NCBI RefSeq assembly: GCF_963678975.1
Contig: NC_089275.1
Span: 26,721,977-26,785,976 of the forward strand
DNA length: 64,000 nt
From: Dysidea avara
Lineage: Eukaryota > Porifera > Demospongiae > Dictyoceratida > Dysideidae
Reading direction: 5' to 3'
Shown here: one piece after another, positions 1-11,463 of the stretch
Position numbering within the stretch: the stretch's first letter is position 1
Layout: the number at the start of each line of letters is the position of its first letter
The notes under the pieces: model-generated
What the model was told of the DNA's origin: nothing
What the model saw: the letters and a program-made list of their open reading frames with translations, nothing else
Database searches by the model: none
Position numbers and translations under genes: made by a program

Positions 1-239
1 GGTACACTAACAATCAAAGCTGTAGGGATTGGAAATACTCTGTATCAGCCTTGTTTAGGACTATCGAAAATTATGATCTTGTGATAGACTAGCATATTAG
101 ATACATAGGCAAGGTGGAACAGTGCGCAATGAGGTGGGCATAAGTACACTACAATTGGATGCACTTGAGTAATAAGAATAAACCACCTGCTATATAATTA
201 TAACAATAGACCATAGCCCATCAACAAACAGTCGTGCTT

Positions 240-1860
240 TCCAATACATCACAACATACCAGTGTCGTTTTAATATACATTAAAAGTACTTTAATCATGT
301 CTTATGTTGTTGTCTTTACCCACAAGTGCTCAACTACTGAATATACCCTGTCTCAAATTCATCGCAGTCATCTCAGCTGCACGTGATCATGGATTCACTC
401 TCGTTTAGATGTTGGTTTTTTGAAAGCCAGTCGCTTGCGATCTTGAAGTGAATCCACCTACAAATTAAGAACACCACACTCAATAAACATGTGATCACAG
501 ATCATCACACAAAGTGATGACCACATCTTTACATACATGTAGTAATAATAAAGTAATGCCTATAACACAATAAACATAAAATCAGCCACCATCTCCGTAG
601 GGCTGAGTGGCAAATGCTGAAAAATGTTACTTCCTATAGTGACGGTGCTATATGACTGAAATAGATATCAGTCTGTAAGAACTTGAAGTTAGTTTTTACG
701 ACAATAACACATAATTCATGCCTTCATATTTCTTTCTGACAAGTAACAAGACAACATGCAATCGAAAGCACAGCTGCTTGTTCAGTATGGTATAGTCACT
801 ACACCATAACTCCTGTAGAACCATCTGCAACCAGTATTAAAATTTAATCAAGCAATCAAGAGGTTAGCCTGAGCTTGTACTGAATTAAGCAATCAAAAGT
901 CCTCAAAAGAGCACAAAACAATATGCTTTATACTAGCAAGTCAAGCGATCGAGGTCCCATAAATATTCGGATGACTTAATCCCGATCACAGAAGGTTTTA
1001 CAGGACCATATTATAACATATTCCTTGTTCAGTTATCTTCATGATCCCTGTTGACTATTATGGCTCAGCTGAGAGAACCATCACTATTTAAATTCAATAA
1101 GACAGACAGTAGATTAATCCTCAGTCCATTTATTCACAAGCTGCACATGCCAATCGGTTTCACCAATAGCTGTGAATCAGGTACTGCCGGGTAACTCAGT
1201 GCTGCGAGGTATTCTCAGATTAAATGCGAGACGCCATTGACAATCAGTTGGGGAAGCCTGTGAAAAACCATAATGTTGTGTACGTATTCCGGATACTGAC
1301 ATGAAGACTAGTTAGCAGGGCCAACAACGCCGTGTTCTCCTCCGGAAGGGCGAAAAAATTGAGCCAGTTTAGGAGAACTCTTTTCTCCTGCCGTTTTTTC
1401 AGAAGGACTGTTCTTACCTTGTTTCTCTCACTGGCTGCCTCGTCACTATGAACTGATTTGTCAGTGGCGTCTCGCATTACCTGGCAGCACAGAGCTATTC
1501 ACAGGTATTGATGTTAGGTGAGTGTGAAGCAGCTTGTGTTTTATTCTTGTGACACCACTGTGTGTCGTTTTTGTGCTATGTAACTGTTTGTACCTCCTGC
1601 AAGGAAGAACAGCTTAAGCCAATTGCATCGAGTTTAAACAATAAATCAAATCAGTGTGTGTGTCACTATAGGTGTTATGAATTCTCTCATGGAAGAATGG
1701 CTCTGCCGAATGTGTTGAGTTTAAATTTAAAAAAAATCTGACATTAGATATCTTGTTTGTTTTTATCTGTTGTACCAGTTATAACTGAACAAGGGATGGT
1801 CACTACCTATGTGTGGTTCTGTAAAACCATCTACGACTGTGCAGATGGTCCTACAGGAAT
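240..1860. repeat. Palindromic dispersed repeat, copy 1
   Basis: The stretch 240-1230 runs parallel to 5660-7290: shared words include the block around 'CCACCTACAAATTAAGAAC' and the junction 'GCGAGACGCCA'. From about 1440 to 1860 it turns back on itself, so 780-1230 and 1440-1860 are inverted relatives. The arms are degenerate, with many substitutions and small indels. The apex (1244-1477, minus) has an open frame that is disrupted in the second copy, so I do not call it a gene. Most likely an old fold-back DNA transposon; no terminal duplication was recognised. Confidence 0.5.
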
Positions 1861-2568
1861 ATTGGAACTATGTTGCTGAACATCAGTTGTGGTTTTTGTC
1901 ATCTTATTAGTATTACCAAATTCCAAAAATTATTTGCTATTCTATTGTAGTAACAATTAAGTGACTGATATTTGTAGTGACATTAAGTCCCAATAGAAAT
2001 TAACATTTCGCTACTTAGAGATGTTCCTTGCCCTATTAGAGATGCTACTGTTTTTATATACGTTAATTCACCTATCAATGTATTACCCCACTATCCCGCC
2101 CTTGGGCATATATGGGGATTTCAAACAGCTGAATGTCAAATGACCCATAGAAGGGCAAACCTACTGTGTCAAATCCTCACTTATCCACACAGGGATATGA
2201 CAAGTTACAAGAAAAAGTACTTGTGTGCTTAATGAATGATTATCAAAATTAATGCCCTATAGTGCTGCAACAGTTTTGTGTCAATTCTCTCTGTAAATAC
2301 ATTGATACTGTAGGTGCATTGTAGATATTATAATTTTCATCACCACTTTATTATGTGGTAACGTGATCATGATTTTGTGTGATGTTGTGTGTATTGGGTA
2401 TGATGTTCTTATTTTGTAGGTGGAAACTCAGATATTGCAAGCAACTGGCTAGGGAATTTATCGTCTAATGAGGTAACCTAACACACTACAGAATGCCAAG
2501 AAATGCTTATTGGATCGAAGTCATCTCATCTTTATGCAATCACTGTGAGAATAAGGACTCATTGTTCC
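1861..2568. other. Non-coding stretch, nothing recognised
   Basis: AT-rich sequence without a supportable frame, RNA gene or repeat boundary. Probably decayed intergenic DNA. Confidence 0.4.
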
Positions 2569-3066
2569 AACTAGTCTCCATGCCAGACGGTTTGTGTGGG
2601 GGTGGCAAATAAGCCTTCTAGTCAACTGTTGCACACATTCTGTGACCACTGTGGAATGTTGGCAGAGCCAATTAGATTGCCTTGTGGGCTCTATGATAAA
2701 ACAAACACCAATTATTCAAATTCTTAATGTAATAAAGGACTGAAGTTTAACAATGCCATAGGCTTAGGCTTAGGATATTTGTTCCCCTTCTACAGAGCTC
2801 TTATAATCATTGGTTCGCTATGGATTTGTGAAGTAGTGGAATTGTCGAGGAAGACCTTCAGCAATGTTTCAAATACATCATGACATTACCAGTACAATTT
2901 TCACCTCAGCTTGCTCAGACATGACTGGCATGATTCATCCTTGCCACAAAACAATAGCGTGATGTAATCTAATTGTATGTCAGTTTATTCATGGAAAGTG
3001 TACAACAGTGACCAGACTGTTAATTTCCTGCCCCCACACAAACTGTCTGGCACGTGAGACTAGTTA
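2569..3066. mobile_element. MITE-like element with inverted ends
   Basis: The left end AACTAGTCTC followed by the block GCCAGACGGTTTGTGTGGGG is matched in inverted orientation at 3027-3066 (CCCCACACAAACTGTCTGGC, then GAGACTAGTT). Homology continues inwards at lower identity. The length of about 500 bp and lack of a frame fit a non-autonomous DNA transposon. A target duplication could not be identified, so the superfamily is open. Confidence 0.55.
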
Positions 3067-5650
3067 GGTACCTATATACAAATGTTGCAATTTTTTTAAA
3101 TGGCTGCATATTCAAGTTTTTTGTTATTCAGACAAAATAATTGTTAAATCTGCAATAATGGGTAAATATGTGGGAGCTGATGAAAACAGAAAATAAACTC
3201 ACTGTAGTTTCTAATAACTATGTTACATACTGTGCAAGAATTGTGATCCACAGATGTGATTACTGTTAACCATTTAATTGAGTGACTGACAGTCTACTTG
3301 CTGGCTAATGTAGCGCATATTTCTACGTATATGACTCAACCATACAACTGTTAAGGTACATCTTTTTTAGAAAGGAAAAAAAATACCAATCTTCAAGAGG
3401 TTTCATTATAGATAAATTTGTAAATTCTCAGTGCTATCTCTTATACAGGTTCTTGTCCAGGAACATTTCTAATATTAATGGTAATTAGAACTGCTCCCGT
3501 ACAGTATGAGTCAAGCATACTTGAACTGTTGAATGACCTAGTGCATGTATGGTATAATTATGTACGTACATATAAACTTATCTATTGGAACCACTATGTA
3601 ATGAACCACTATGTATGTATGTAACGAACAGTTTGAGACCAACTGATGAAATCGTACTGAGAGGTTGTCCTTTAAATTGTACTCTATAGGAACCACAGAA
3701 ATGTTTCTTTATAGTGGAGGGTACTTTAAGAGAGGTTCTACAGTTAGATAATCCATCAATGCTTTTTAAATTCAGGAGTAAGAGTTACATGGTGCAAGTC
3801 AAGGTTGTTGACCAACAGGAAGAATTGTATGCAAAAGAAAATGGAACAAGTAGCTACAGGTATCAAAACACACATATTCAATGATCGATAAGTGGGTGTG
3901 GCTCCATGGTAGTCTACAGGCTCCCATAAGCAGGCATAGCACTTTTCTTGATGTCATGCAGTCTTGTTGCCTACAACAACACAAACCCAATAAGTGGGCA
4001 TAATACCATAGAGGATGTGGGTGTGGCTCCATATATCACTTAAGACACCAAAAACATTATCAAATGGTGCATGAGTATAGCTCTACATTAAGTCCCTTAA
4101 AATGCAACCCAAATGACCTGACACTAATGTACTAATAGACCAATAGACCTTCAGTGCTGGTCACTGTAAAGTGTTAATAACAATAGCACTTCCACATGCA
4201 TAAAGAAGTACAGTAGATGTACTCTATAAAATTGACGAGGATGCAATGATTTTTATTGTGGAAATTTTGAATGACATGTGCTCTTATATTATAGTACCTG
4301 AGAACTGATACCAGTAGTATATGGCTATGGGAGAGTAAACTTCACAACTTCGTTTTTTATCCCCTTAATTCTTTAGACTATCATTAGTTGTACAAGAGAT
4401 GAAATGGTGACACAATTAGTACACACATAAAGTATCCACTATAGCTGTCACAACAATGGATTAAATATATCACACCTAATACAAGTGAATGCTTGATTAT
4501 CTGACCTTCAACTATCAACACACTTACTTACAGTAGATGTGTCTGTTCTATTAGAGTATTTCGTCTAAGGCGTGCATTCCATTAGAGTAACTCTGTATAT
4601 AAAATGGGTTTTGATTATGTGAACATGTCTTGGTACCTAGGGGTTAGGAAGCACTGTACGAGTAATTTCTTTACAGCCGTCAGCCATGCAAGCATTATTT
4701 AGACAGTAAAGGACAATAAGTTTTCAAGTACAACTACCTTATAAATCATGGAGTAATAAAAGTACTTCTGTAAAATTTGCCATTGGATAAAATAGCAAAT
4801 AACTTGCACTAAATCTACTACACTAACACTAATGCAGCCTTCAGGTGTGAGGATACAGCTAGCATATTGAGGTGAGGATACACTTTATGTACAGCAAAAT
4901 ACAATTGGCTACACTCCAGCAAAAAGAATATACCATTTTCTTAAAGAGGGTGATATCAATAACATGTAGCCATCAACAAATGTGACTGTCTCTGGGAAAA
5001 CCGGTCTTATCGCCCATTTAAAAGTATCGAGAAACATCGGTTTTAAATATTCAGTGTGTTGTAGCTGGCCAATGGTGGTAGCTACGCATACCAAATTTTC
5101 ACACGTTTCACAACAATTTCTTACATTCCTGATCATCTACTGAAGAAGTAGTCAACAGCTAAGTTTCCCGCCATTTTAGATAGTTTTAAAACCGAGGTTG
5201 TCTGTATCAGGCGAGCTCCAGAAGGTGGGAGGCGGGGGCCCTGGAAGGCGGGCAAGATGGTGTTCAAAAATTGAAAAGAAACGTGCTGGGATGAATTAGG
5301 CCAAGTTATAGGCCATTCAGGGCTGAGAACTGGCTAAAATGAAAGGAAATTTACAGCACAGGTCATTGTCCAACACCACGGAGCTGTGCAGCCACACACA
5401 GCCATCACCTGGTTGGCCAGGGCTCCATCAAGACCCCAGACCACTCGTACGGCTCGCCACTGTGCTCTAAAAAAGCAGCCAGCAAAAGCAGACCACTTTA
5501 CTCTGGTCGACTGTGGCAGTGAAACTTGATAGTGCATTCATTAAGCTTTGTGTTTGTGTGAAAAAATCAAACTTCCTGTCTTGGGCGATAAGAACGGTTT
5601 TCATAGATCCAGTCACAAAATTAGTTGTGTAAGGTGCTTTACAATACACA
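3067..5650. other. Intergenic DNA with faint repeat traces
   Basis: No supportable gene. Around 3660-3755 there is a phrase (TATAGTGGAGGG, AGAGAGGTTC) like the ends of pogo/Tigger-type MITEs. 'GTGGGTGTGGCTCCAT' occurs at about 3893 and 4019. 4542-4560 carries the word CTGTTCTATTAGAGTAT seen elsewhere in the window. 5160-5640 is unusually GC-rich for the window, with short overlapping frames lacking recognisable domains; it may be an unrecognised repeat. Confidence 0.35.
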
Positions 5651-6159
5651 CACTGGTGCTATACAATACACACACTGGTGCTATTGTAATATACACCTAA
5701 ATGCAAAACTTCAATCATGTCTTTTGTTGTTGCCATTACCCTTGAATGCTCACAGTCAAATTGTTCATCATTAAACATAGATCAGTCATCTCACAAGATC
5801 ACCATAATACGGATTCATTGTTCCACACCTCATTTAGACAAGAAGTAGCTTGGTTAAAATCATTCACAATGTAAATCCACCTACAAATTAAGAACATCGT
5901 ATCACACTCAATCATAGATCATCACTCAAAATCATCACATAATAAAGTAGTGAATCATTACCTAAATAATAACGTACATAAAAACAGCAACGTTTCTGTA
6001 GTACAAGGAACATCTGAGTGGCAAATTAGGGGAAAAATATTACTTTATATTGTGAATTGTGATGCAATTCAGTCTTTAAACTTGTAGTCACTTGATATTA
6101 CAACAATAAAATAACAAACACATAATTATCATGCTTTTGTATGTCTTCCTTTAATACTT

Positions 6160-6640
6160 AATAAGGTTGAGACAGATGGCTGATCAATTCAAATCACATT
6201 TTATTTTTATAGTAATATTGCTTAAAATTGTCAACCATGCATTACAACATGGTTCGGTAGTGCATTCCAATGTTCAATTAGCATTCTTTAGAAAATATTT
6301 CTCCACAAATTTTCATGCACTGCATGCTTGTACAATTGAATGTCAATTGTAAATGGTGGATCTGGTAAGCTGCAAGGATTGGTGCATGTTACCATGAAAC
6401 ATCTGATATGTGGTGATCATGTCTTCTCTAAATTTTTTGTATACTAAGGTGGGTGGTTGTAAACGATGGAGTCTTTCATAACGATGAAAGCCACTAACTA
6501 GTTTTGAAGCTCTGTGTTTAAGTGATTCAACTCTGTTAATATCACCCTAATAATGAGGCCCATAGATTACAGCAGCATAGTCATAGAACTGGTGGAATCA
6601 AAGTTATCTCCAATACAACAAATATTATAGTGTCCAAGGA
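6160..6640 (-). pseudogene. LINE pol C-terminal remnant
   Basis: Read on the minus strand, this codes with interruptions for the post-RT tail of a CR1/jockey-like LINE. Recognisable segments are LKHRASKLVSGFHRYERL, then LQPPTLVYKKFREDMI and TTYQMFHGN, corresponding to the family pattern 'QRRATKLV...YeeRL..L.LpTL..RR.R.DmI..YKil'. It is 5'-truncated, contains stops, and lies inside dispersed repeat copy 2. No YxDD core is present. Confidence 0.6.
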
Positions 6641-7157
6641 CCAAAACATCTTTATTAAACCCATCAAAAGCACAACTGCTTGTTCACACATATATAATAC
6701 TCCTGTAAAACTATCCACGACAGCGATCAATCAAGAGATCATCACTGTGACGTTAGTTTCTACTGACTTAAAAGAGGCAATCAAGTGGCTTGTATTAGCA
6801 AAACAGTAAATTAAGCTTTGTCCCCTTTTTCTGAGATGAAATCAAAGTTGATCAAATATCTTGATCACAGTCACAAATCGTTTTACAGGACCATGCATAC
6901 ATAGGTAGTGACCATCCCTTGTTCAGTTATAACTGGTAAAGCAGATAAAAACAAACAAGTTATCTAATGTCAGAATTTTTAAAAATTTAAACTCAACACA
7001 TTCGGCAGAGCCGTTTTTCCATGAGAGAATTCATAACACCTATAGTGACACACACACACATGCACGCACAGATTTGATTTATTGTTTAAACTCAATGCAA
7101 TCGGCTTAAGTTGTTCTTCCTTGCAGGAGGTACAAACAGTTATATAGCACAAAAACG

Positions 7158-7181
7158 AGACACACACACACACACACACAG
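7158..7181. repeat. (CA)n microsatellite
   Basis: Short pure dinucleotide run GACACAC... inside dispersed repeat copy 2. A shorter CA tract lies at about 7048-7064. The matching place in copy 1 has only a few TG units, so the run expanded after the copies diverged. Confidence 0.8.
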
Positions 7182-7690
7182 TGGTGTCACAAGAATAAAA
7201 CACAAGCTGCTTCACACTCACATAATCAGTTTCACCAATACCTGTGAATAGCTCTGTGCTGCCAGGTAATGCGAGACGCCACTGACAAATCAGTTCATAG
7301 TGATGAGGCAGCCAGCGAGCCGGCAGCCAGTGAGAGAAACAAGGTACGAACAGTCCTTCTGAAAAAACGGCAGGAGAAAAGAGTTCTTCTAAACTGGCTC
7401 AATTTTTTCGCCCTTCTTTTCTAGCGGCTGCCAGCCTGGCGGAGAACACGACGTTGTTGGCCCTGCTAACTATAGTCTTCAAACATGTCAGTATCCGGGA
7501 TAGTACACAACATTATCCGGAAAAAATACTTCGTGAAAATTTTAAGTCCAAAGTGTGCCCAAAAAAAATTCGCCCGGTCCGATCCGTAAAATAGACACTC
7601 CCTTTTAAAAGTCTGGATCCGCCCCTGATAATGAATTACATATCTATTATATTATTATATTATATTTATTACTGTGCAGCAATCAAAAGA

Positions 7691-7996
7691 TTATAACGCA
7701 CAGGTGTGATCATAAAAGTTACTTAAGTTATTACAAAACTCATTAGGGGTAGAGGAATTAATTACATCAGCAGGGAGTTGGTTCCATAATTTGATGGTTG
7801 ATGGGAAAAAGGAAAATTTGTATGCATCAATTAGAGTCATTGGTTGGTGATAGTAGCCACTCCTTAAACTTGAAAGTTTAGGGGTAAGATCATCTGTAGG
7901 CACAATGAAATATCCGTTAATTATTTTGTAAAAAGTACTTAATTTAGCTTGGGTTCTTCTTGCCTGTAACAATGGTAGATTAAGAGAAGACAACAT
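7691..7996 (-). pseudogene. LINE ORF2 C-terminal tail
   Basis: Short frame carrying the usual CR1-like terminus: LLQARRTQAKLSTFYKIING, then PKLSSLRSGYYHQPM and SFFPSTIKLWNQLPADVI. It overlaps the preceding RT frame, so the two were one reading frame before a frameshift. The stop is followed by the 3' UTR and TA-rich tail. Confidence 0.75.
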
Positions 7997-8562
7997 GTTG
8001 AATATCTTGAAAAGTCATTAAAGCAAAATCTAGCAGCAGTTCTCTGGATTGATTCTAGCTTGTTTATATTCAATAAGGTGTGGGGATCCCAAGCAGACGC
8101 AGCATATTCAATGATTGGACGAACCATAATCTTGAAACAATTACATTTAATGTGAGTAGGACATTCGCGTAAGTTACGATACAAAAAGTTGGTTACTTGT
8201 TTGGCCTTGTTGGTAATCCTTTGGACATGTTCATTCCATGAAAGGTTGCTTGAAATTGTTACGCCAAGGTATTTGGTATGAGCAACTTGGGCAATAGGTA
8301 CAGCTTCAATGCAGTAATTAAAGACAATGGGGTTTTTCTTATTGGTAACTCTCAAGAATTCACATTTGCTGGGGTTAAACTCCATCTGCCAAATATGTGC
8401 CCATTGTGCGAGAGCATCTAGGTCTTCTTGTAATGCATGACAATCAGATTCAGATTTAATGTAGGAGTAGAGTAATACATCATCGGCATACAACTTTACT
8501 TTAGAGCATACTCGAGAAGGTAAATCATTTATATACAATAGAAAGAGAAGTGGGGCTAGCAC
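7939..8562 (-). pseudogene. LINE reverse transcriptase, YADD half
   Basis: Continues the RT with LAPLLFLLYINDLP ('GS.LGPLLF.lYINDLP') and KLYADDVLLYS, the YADD box holding the second and third catalytic aspartates. The thumb follows: MEFNPSKCEFLRVT and HTKYLGVTISSNLSW ('YLGV.i...L.W'), then IQRTAARFC. Near the C-terminus the frame runs out of register with the family pattern, and a second frame (7691-7996) takes over through the overlap, indicating a frameshift near 7990. Confidence 0.88.
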
Positions 8563-8611
8563 TGTGCCTTGAGGAACTCCCGATGATACTGGGGTAGGAT
8601 GGCTCTTTTGG

Positions 8612-9190
8612 TTATCCTAGTATGACATATTGTGATCTATCGGTTAAGAAAGATTTAAGCCAAAGTAGTAGTGCTCCATGAATTCCATAATGGTGAAGTT
8701 TTTGGAAAAGGCGTGCATGAGGTACCTTGTCAAAGGCCTTACGAAAGTCTAACAGGAGGACATCACATTGACTCTTCTCAATAAGGCACTTGGCAAAATC
8801 ATTAATGGTGGTGATCAGTTGTGATTCACAGCTTCGTTTCTGTCGAAATCCATGTTGCCCATCACATAAAACTTCATGGTACTGTAAGTGTTTGGTAATG
8901 CTGGAATATACAATATGTTCTAAGATTTTACAGCAAATACAAGTTAAGGATACTGGCCTATAATTGCCTGGATCGGATCTGGAACCTTTTTTAAAAATTG
9001 GGACAACTGCTGCTGTTTTCCAAATGCTTGGTAAAACACCTTGGTCTAATGATGCTTGAAAGATAACAGTAAGGATTGGTGCAATCTCATATGCAACTTC
9101 TTGTAGGAAACGTGTTTGAAGGTTATCAGGTCCAGGTGCTTTGTTCACTTTGATGTTAGATAATAGCTGGGCTACACCATCTGAATGCAC
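8612..9190 (-). pseudogene. LINE reverse transcriptase, N-terminal half
   Basis: About 192 codons of RT: NKAPGPDNLQTRFL (fingers), IFKKGSRSDPGNYRPVSLT (the conserved 'K.G....NYRPIsL' block), GQHGFRQKRSCESQL ('QHGF...RS'), and LLLDFRKAFDKVPH, which contains the first catalytic aspartate of the palm (LDF.KAFD). The frame ends at SQYVILG, where the next block (7939-8562) should follow in frame. The gap of about 50 bp with a frame change is a small deletion or frameshift. The family is CR1/jockey-like; the exact clade needs a tree. Confidence 0.88.
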
Positions 9191-9510
9191 TACAATCTAT
9201 TTATTTATTTATTTATTTATTATTAATACTGTGCAGACCTCCATTAGGGAGTATAAAGCACAGATACATGCAAGAAAACAAAATGTACAACATTTTAGAC
9301 TATATAGCTGGATTAATACAAAAATAGTCTACAATCCTTTTCTGAAAGTCATCTACATTGATTGCTTCAATTGCAGTAGCTGGGAGGCTGTTCCATATTT
9401 TGATAGTGGCAGGGAAAAAAGAGTGCAAATAAATGTTTAAGTGGGCTGATACCTGTCTGAATCTGTAAGAGTGCCCTCTTGTACATGTGGTTATTGGCAT
9501 AGGAAGGTGG
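9190..9510 (-). mobile_element. 5'-truncated LINE 3' end nested in older LINE
   Basis: The minus-strand frame 9300-9689 changes identity part way. Codons upstream of about 9520 are RT linker (SYTDSQEKADLLADYFSSVF). The rest is a LINE C-terminus (CTRGHSYRFRQVSAHLN, then SFFPATIKIWNSLPATAI). The 3' end carries an (ATTT)n tail at 9197-9220. On the far side the outer LINE resumes with HSDGVAQLLSNIKVNKAPGP. This is the expected product of 5'-truncated target-primed integration of one LINE into another of the same family. Confidence 0.75.
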
Positions 9511-9837
9511 TAACTGGAAATGGATGTTTCATTATGTATCTGTGGAATACTAGATAATGTTTCACCACTTAGGTCTGGGATATGAGATGTATCTTTGTGG
9601 GTAAACACGGATGAAAAGTAGTCTGCAAGTAAATCTGCCTTTTCCTGTGAGTCAGTATAGCTAGTTACTCTATGTGAACATATAGACAATTCCTATCTCA
9701 TTAACTATGCATGCCTATGGTCAGCGAGTTAAATTTGAAGTTGTGAACTGTTAATTTACAAATTACCCGCCTTGAAATGCCAAAAATTTCAATGAAATAT
9801 TATGAAATTACATAATGATGTAGCTAAGGTTTAAATC

Positions 9838-9912
9838 GGGTCTGCATTATTCCACGGAACGGCACGGAACGGAATGGCATATTCCCGCGTAGCATTATTC
9901 TCCGGAACGGAA
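9838..9912 (+). repeat. GGAACGG-rich element end
   Basis: Begins near GGTCTGCATTATTCCACGG and continues with repeated GGAACGG words. The same ~75 bp occurs inverted at 34735-34808. A related GGAACGG repeat forms the termini of the 18125-20641 element. Probably a short non-autonomous relative or an element end. Confidence 0.55.
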
Positions 9913-9956
9913 CATGCTACTGTAGCTATGTACGCCTGCTCCTAAGCGCATTAACT

Positions 9957-10484
9957 ATTTATTTATTTAATTTATTTATTGTTAATGTACAGACCTAAAA
10001 ACAAAATGAGTATAGTTGTACATATAGCTAATGATTATACTTAAATTACAAATTAATTAATGATTGTCTAAATTAGTTTTAAAATGTTCTAAGTTAGTAG
10101 AGTCGACTACGTAAGGAGGTAGGGTATTCCAGAGCCTGACAGTTCGAATGGAAAGAAAGAGTTTAAATAACAGCAGTTAGTTCTTGATGCCAGTTGGATG
10201 AATCTGGAATCATGACCACGAGTTGGTAATGCAGTTCTAATCAGATGGTCATGGGGACAGCTATAAAGTTGTTGAGAATTTTATAGAACATCAATAGCTA
10301 GTTTAGCATAATGTCTTCTAGTTTCAAGAGTAGGCCAGTGCAGGTGAGTCAACATTGTTGTCACACTTGATGTTCTCACTAAAATCATTATATACAAACC
10401 TGGCTGATCGACGTTGTGCCATTTATAACCAAGAGTTCCTTATATATATTATGAACTCTTGCTATAACCTATTCTTTGAGCTTA
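9957..10484 (-). pseudogene. LINE 3' end fragment
   Basis: On the minus strand the fragment reads AQRRSARFVYNDFS and, in another frame, SSVTTMLTHLHWPTLETRRH, the familiar LINE C-terminal blocks ('QRRAARFv.ndy....SVt.mL..L.W..Le.RR'). A (TTTA)n tail at 9957-9985 marks the 3' end. It is truncated on the 5' side, where a Harbinger-type MITE begins at 10485, and interrupted at 10430-10461 by a 32-bp inverted-repeat insert. Frameshifts and stops throughout. Confidence 0.7.
10430..10461. mobile_element. 32-bp miniature inverted-repeat insert
   Basis: CAAGAGTTC and GAACTCTTG, each 9 bp, flank a 14-bp TA-rich centre. Direct flanks TTATAAC and CTATAAC agree in six of seven bases. The 238-bp element at 19378-19615 has the same 9-bp ends and a perfect 7-bp duplication, so this looks like an internally deleted relative. 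It sits inside a LINE frame, interrupting it just upstream of the AQRR block. Confidence 0.6.
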
Positions 10485-10863
10485 GGCCACTCCAATTGGT
10501 AATTATGTTTCTGGTCAACCGCCCGCATCCTTTTTTGGAGAATGTTAAATTTCAGAAATACACGAGATACATGGGTAAAATGCCCGCATCAGCTTTTTGA
10601 AAAACCTGGATTTCAGAAACAAATATTGGGCTGCAACAAGTATGCTAAATCTAACCATAAGTTGTATTTTATCAGTGAAAACCTGCAAGAAATGGACATA
10701 GTGCATAGTACAGATCGATATACTCTAATAGAACAGTCAGTAAATCACAAAAGTACTCTAATTGAGCAGTCACTTCATTGTTGCTTTGTTGCTGAATTCC
10801 GCCCGCCCGCACCTAGGACTCATTTTCAAAGGACCAGAAACATAATTACCAATTGGAGTGGCC
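10485..10863. mobile_element. Harbinger-type MITE
   Basis: A perfect 32-bp terminal inverted repeat starting GGCCACTCCAATTGGTAATT occurs at both ends. It is flanked by TTA on each side (10482-10484 and 10864-10866), the 3-bp target duplication typical of PIF/Harbinger. The interior has no transposase. It contains the word TACTCTAATAGAACAGTC (about 10720), shared with unrelated repeats in this window. Confidence 0.82.
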
Positions 10864-10993
10864 TTATATAGAGTGGCTCTAGATCGATCTATATAATAAG
10901 GGACTTGAAATTCTATAAACAACGTCACATTCATATGCATCTCTATCTACATAATATTATAATAATTATTGTATAGCTATACGTAGCTACATT

Positions 10994-11230
10994 CATAGAT
11001 AGTATATATCATTCTACGTACCTACGTAGGGTATTGCAGAAATTTACTTAAAACGCAAAAATTACCATACCCTTTACGGGAAAATTTTAAGCAACCAGCG
11101 CCATCATACTTACGGAGTAACTTTAAGTTATGTGTTCCGTCTTCATTATGGGGAAACTTTAAGTAATCATCTCCGTCATCTTTACGGGAGAATTTTAAGT
11201 CATTGCGTCACGTGATCTTAGTTATCTGTA
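10994..11230 (+). repeat. Left subterminal inverted repeat with ~38-bp subrepeats
   Basis: Three or four degenerate repeats of the type ACGGGGAAACTTTAAGTAA plus a CATCTCCGTC-like spacer. The mirror image is at 17460-17690. Subterminal direct repeats are a usual transposase-binding arrangement in DNA transposons; that role is inferred. Confidence 0.7.
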
Positions 11231-11463
11231 GTTGTGACGTGTCTGCCTCCCACTGTCACGCAATCCGTCCCAAGAATTCACCACTACAGTACCGTATTTA
11301 TTAGCTTATTACCGGGCTGCTACATAAGCTTTTGCTTTTCAAATCAATTGTGGTACCATCGCGCACACCCTCTATGATCACTCGCTGCCTTAGCCAGTAT
11401 CACGTGATTTTAGCGGCCCTTTACCACTTTACTTTGATCACGTGACTCTGGCGGTTCAACCAC

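Larger units (their letters stand above)
5660..7500. repeat. Palindromic dispersed repeat, copy 2
   Basis: Second copy of the family at 240-1860, in direct orientation up to the region of 'GCGAGACGCCACTGAC' (7270). Here 6930-7420 also matches the inverted arm 1330-1800 of copy 1 (shared words TTCAGAAGGACTGTTC reversed, CATTCGGCAGAGCC reversed, TGCAGGAGGTACAAACAG reversed). Copy 2 is split at about 6160-6640 by a LINE fragment, so the LINE is younger than the repeat. Confidence 0.5.
7640..9690 (-). mobile_element. CR1/jockey-like LINE, decayed, 5'-truncated
   Basis: A minus-strand non-LTR retrotransposon whose reverse transcriptase can be followed from 9690 down to about 7690 in several frames. 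Order: pre-RT linker (9520-9690), RT fingers and palm (8612-9190), catalytic palm plus thumb (7939-8562), and C-terminal tail (7691-7996) ending in the pattern FSFFPSTIKLWNQLP. The 3' end near 7640 is a TATT-rich tail. Frames are broken between 8562 and 8612 and near 7990, and a second LINE end (9190-9510) interrupts the linker, so it is dead. No endonuclease domain is present because of 5' truncation. Confidence 0.85.

Noticed and set aside
1244..1477. 77-residue minus-strand frame in dispersed repeat copy 1
   Set aside because: The homologous region of copy 2 (7270-7500) has stops and indels, so the frame is not maintained.
5334..5649. Overlapping minus-strand frames in a GC-rich stretch
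   Set aside because: No recognisable domain, no splice signals that extend them, and both frames are tryptophan- and cysteine-rich in a way expected of translated GC-rich non-coding DNA.
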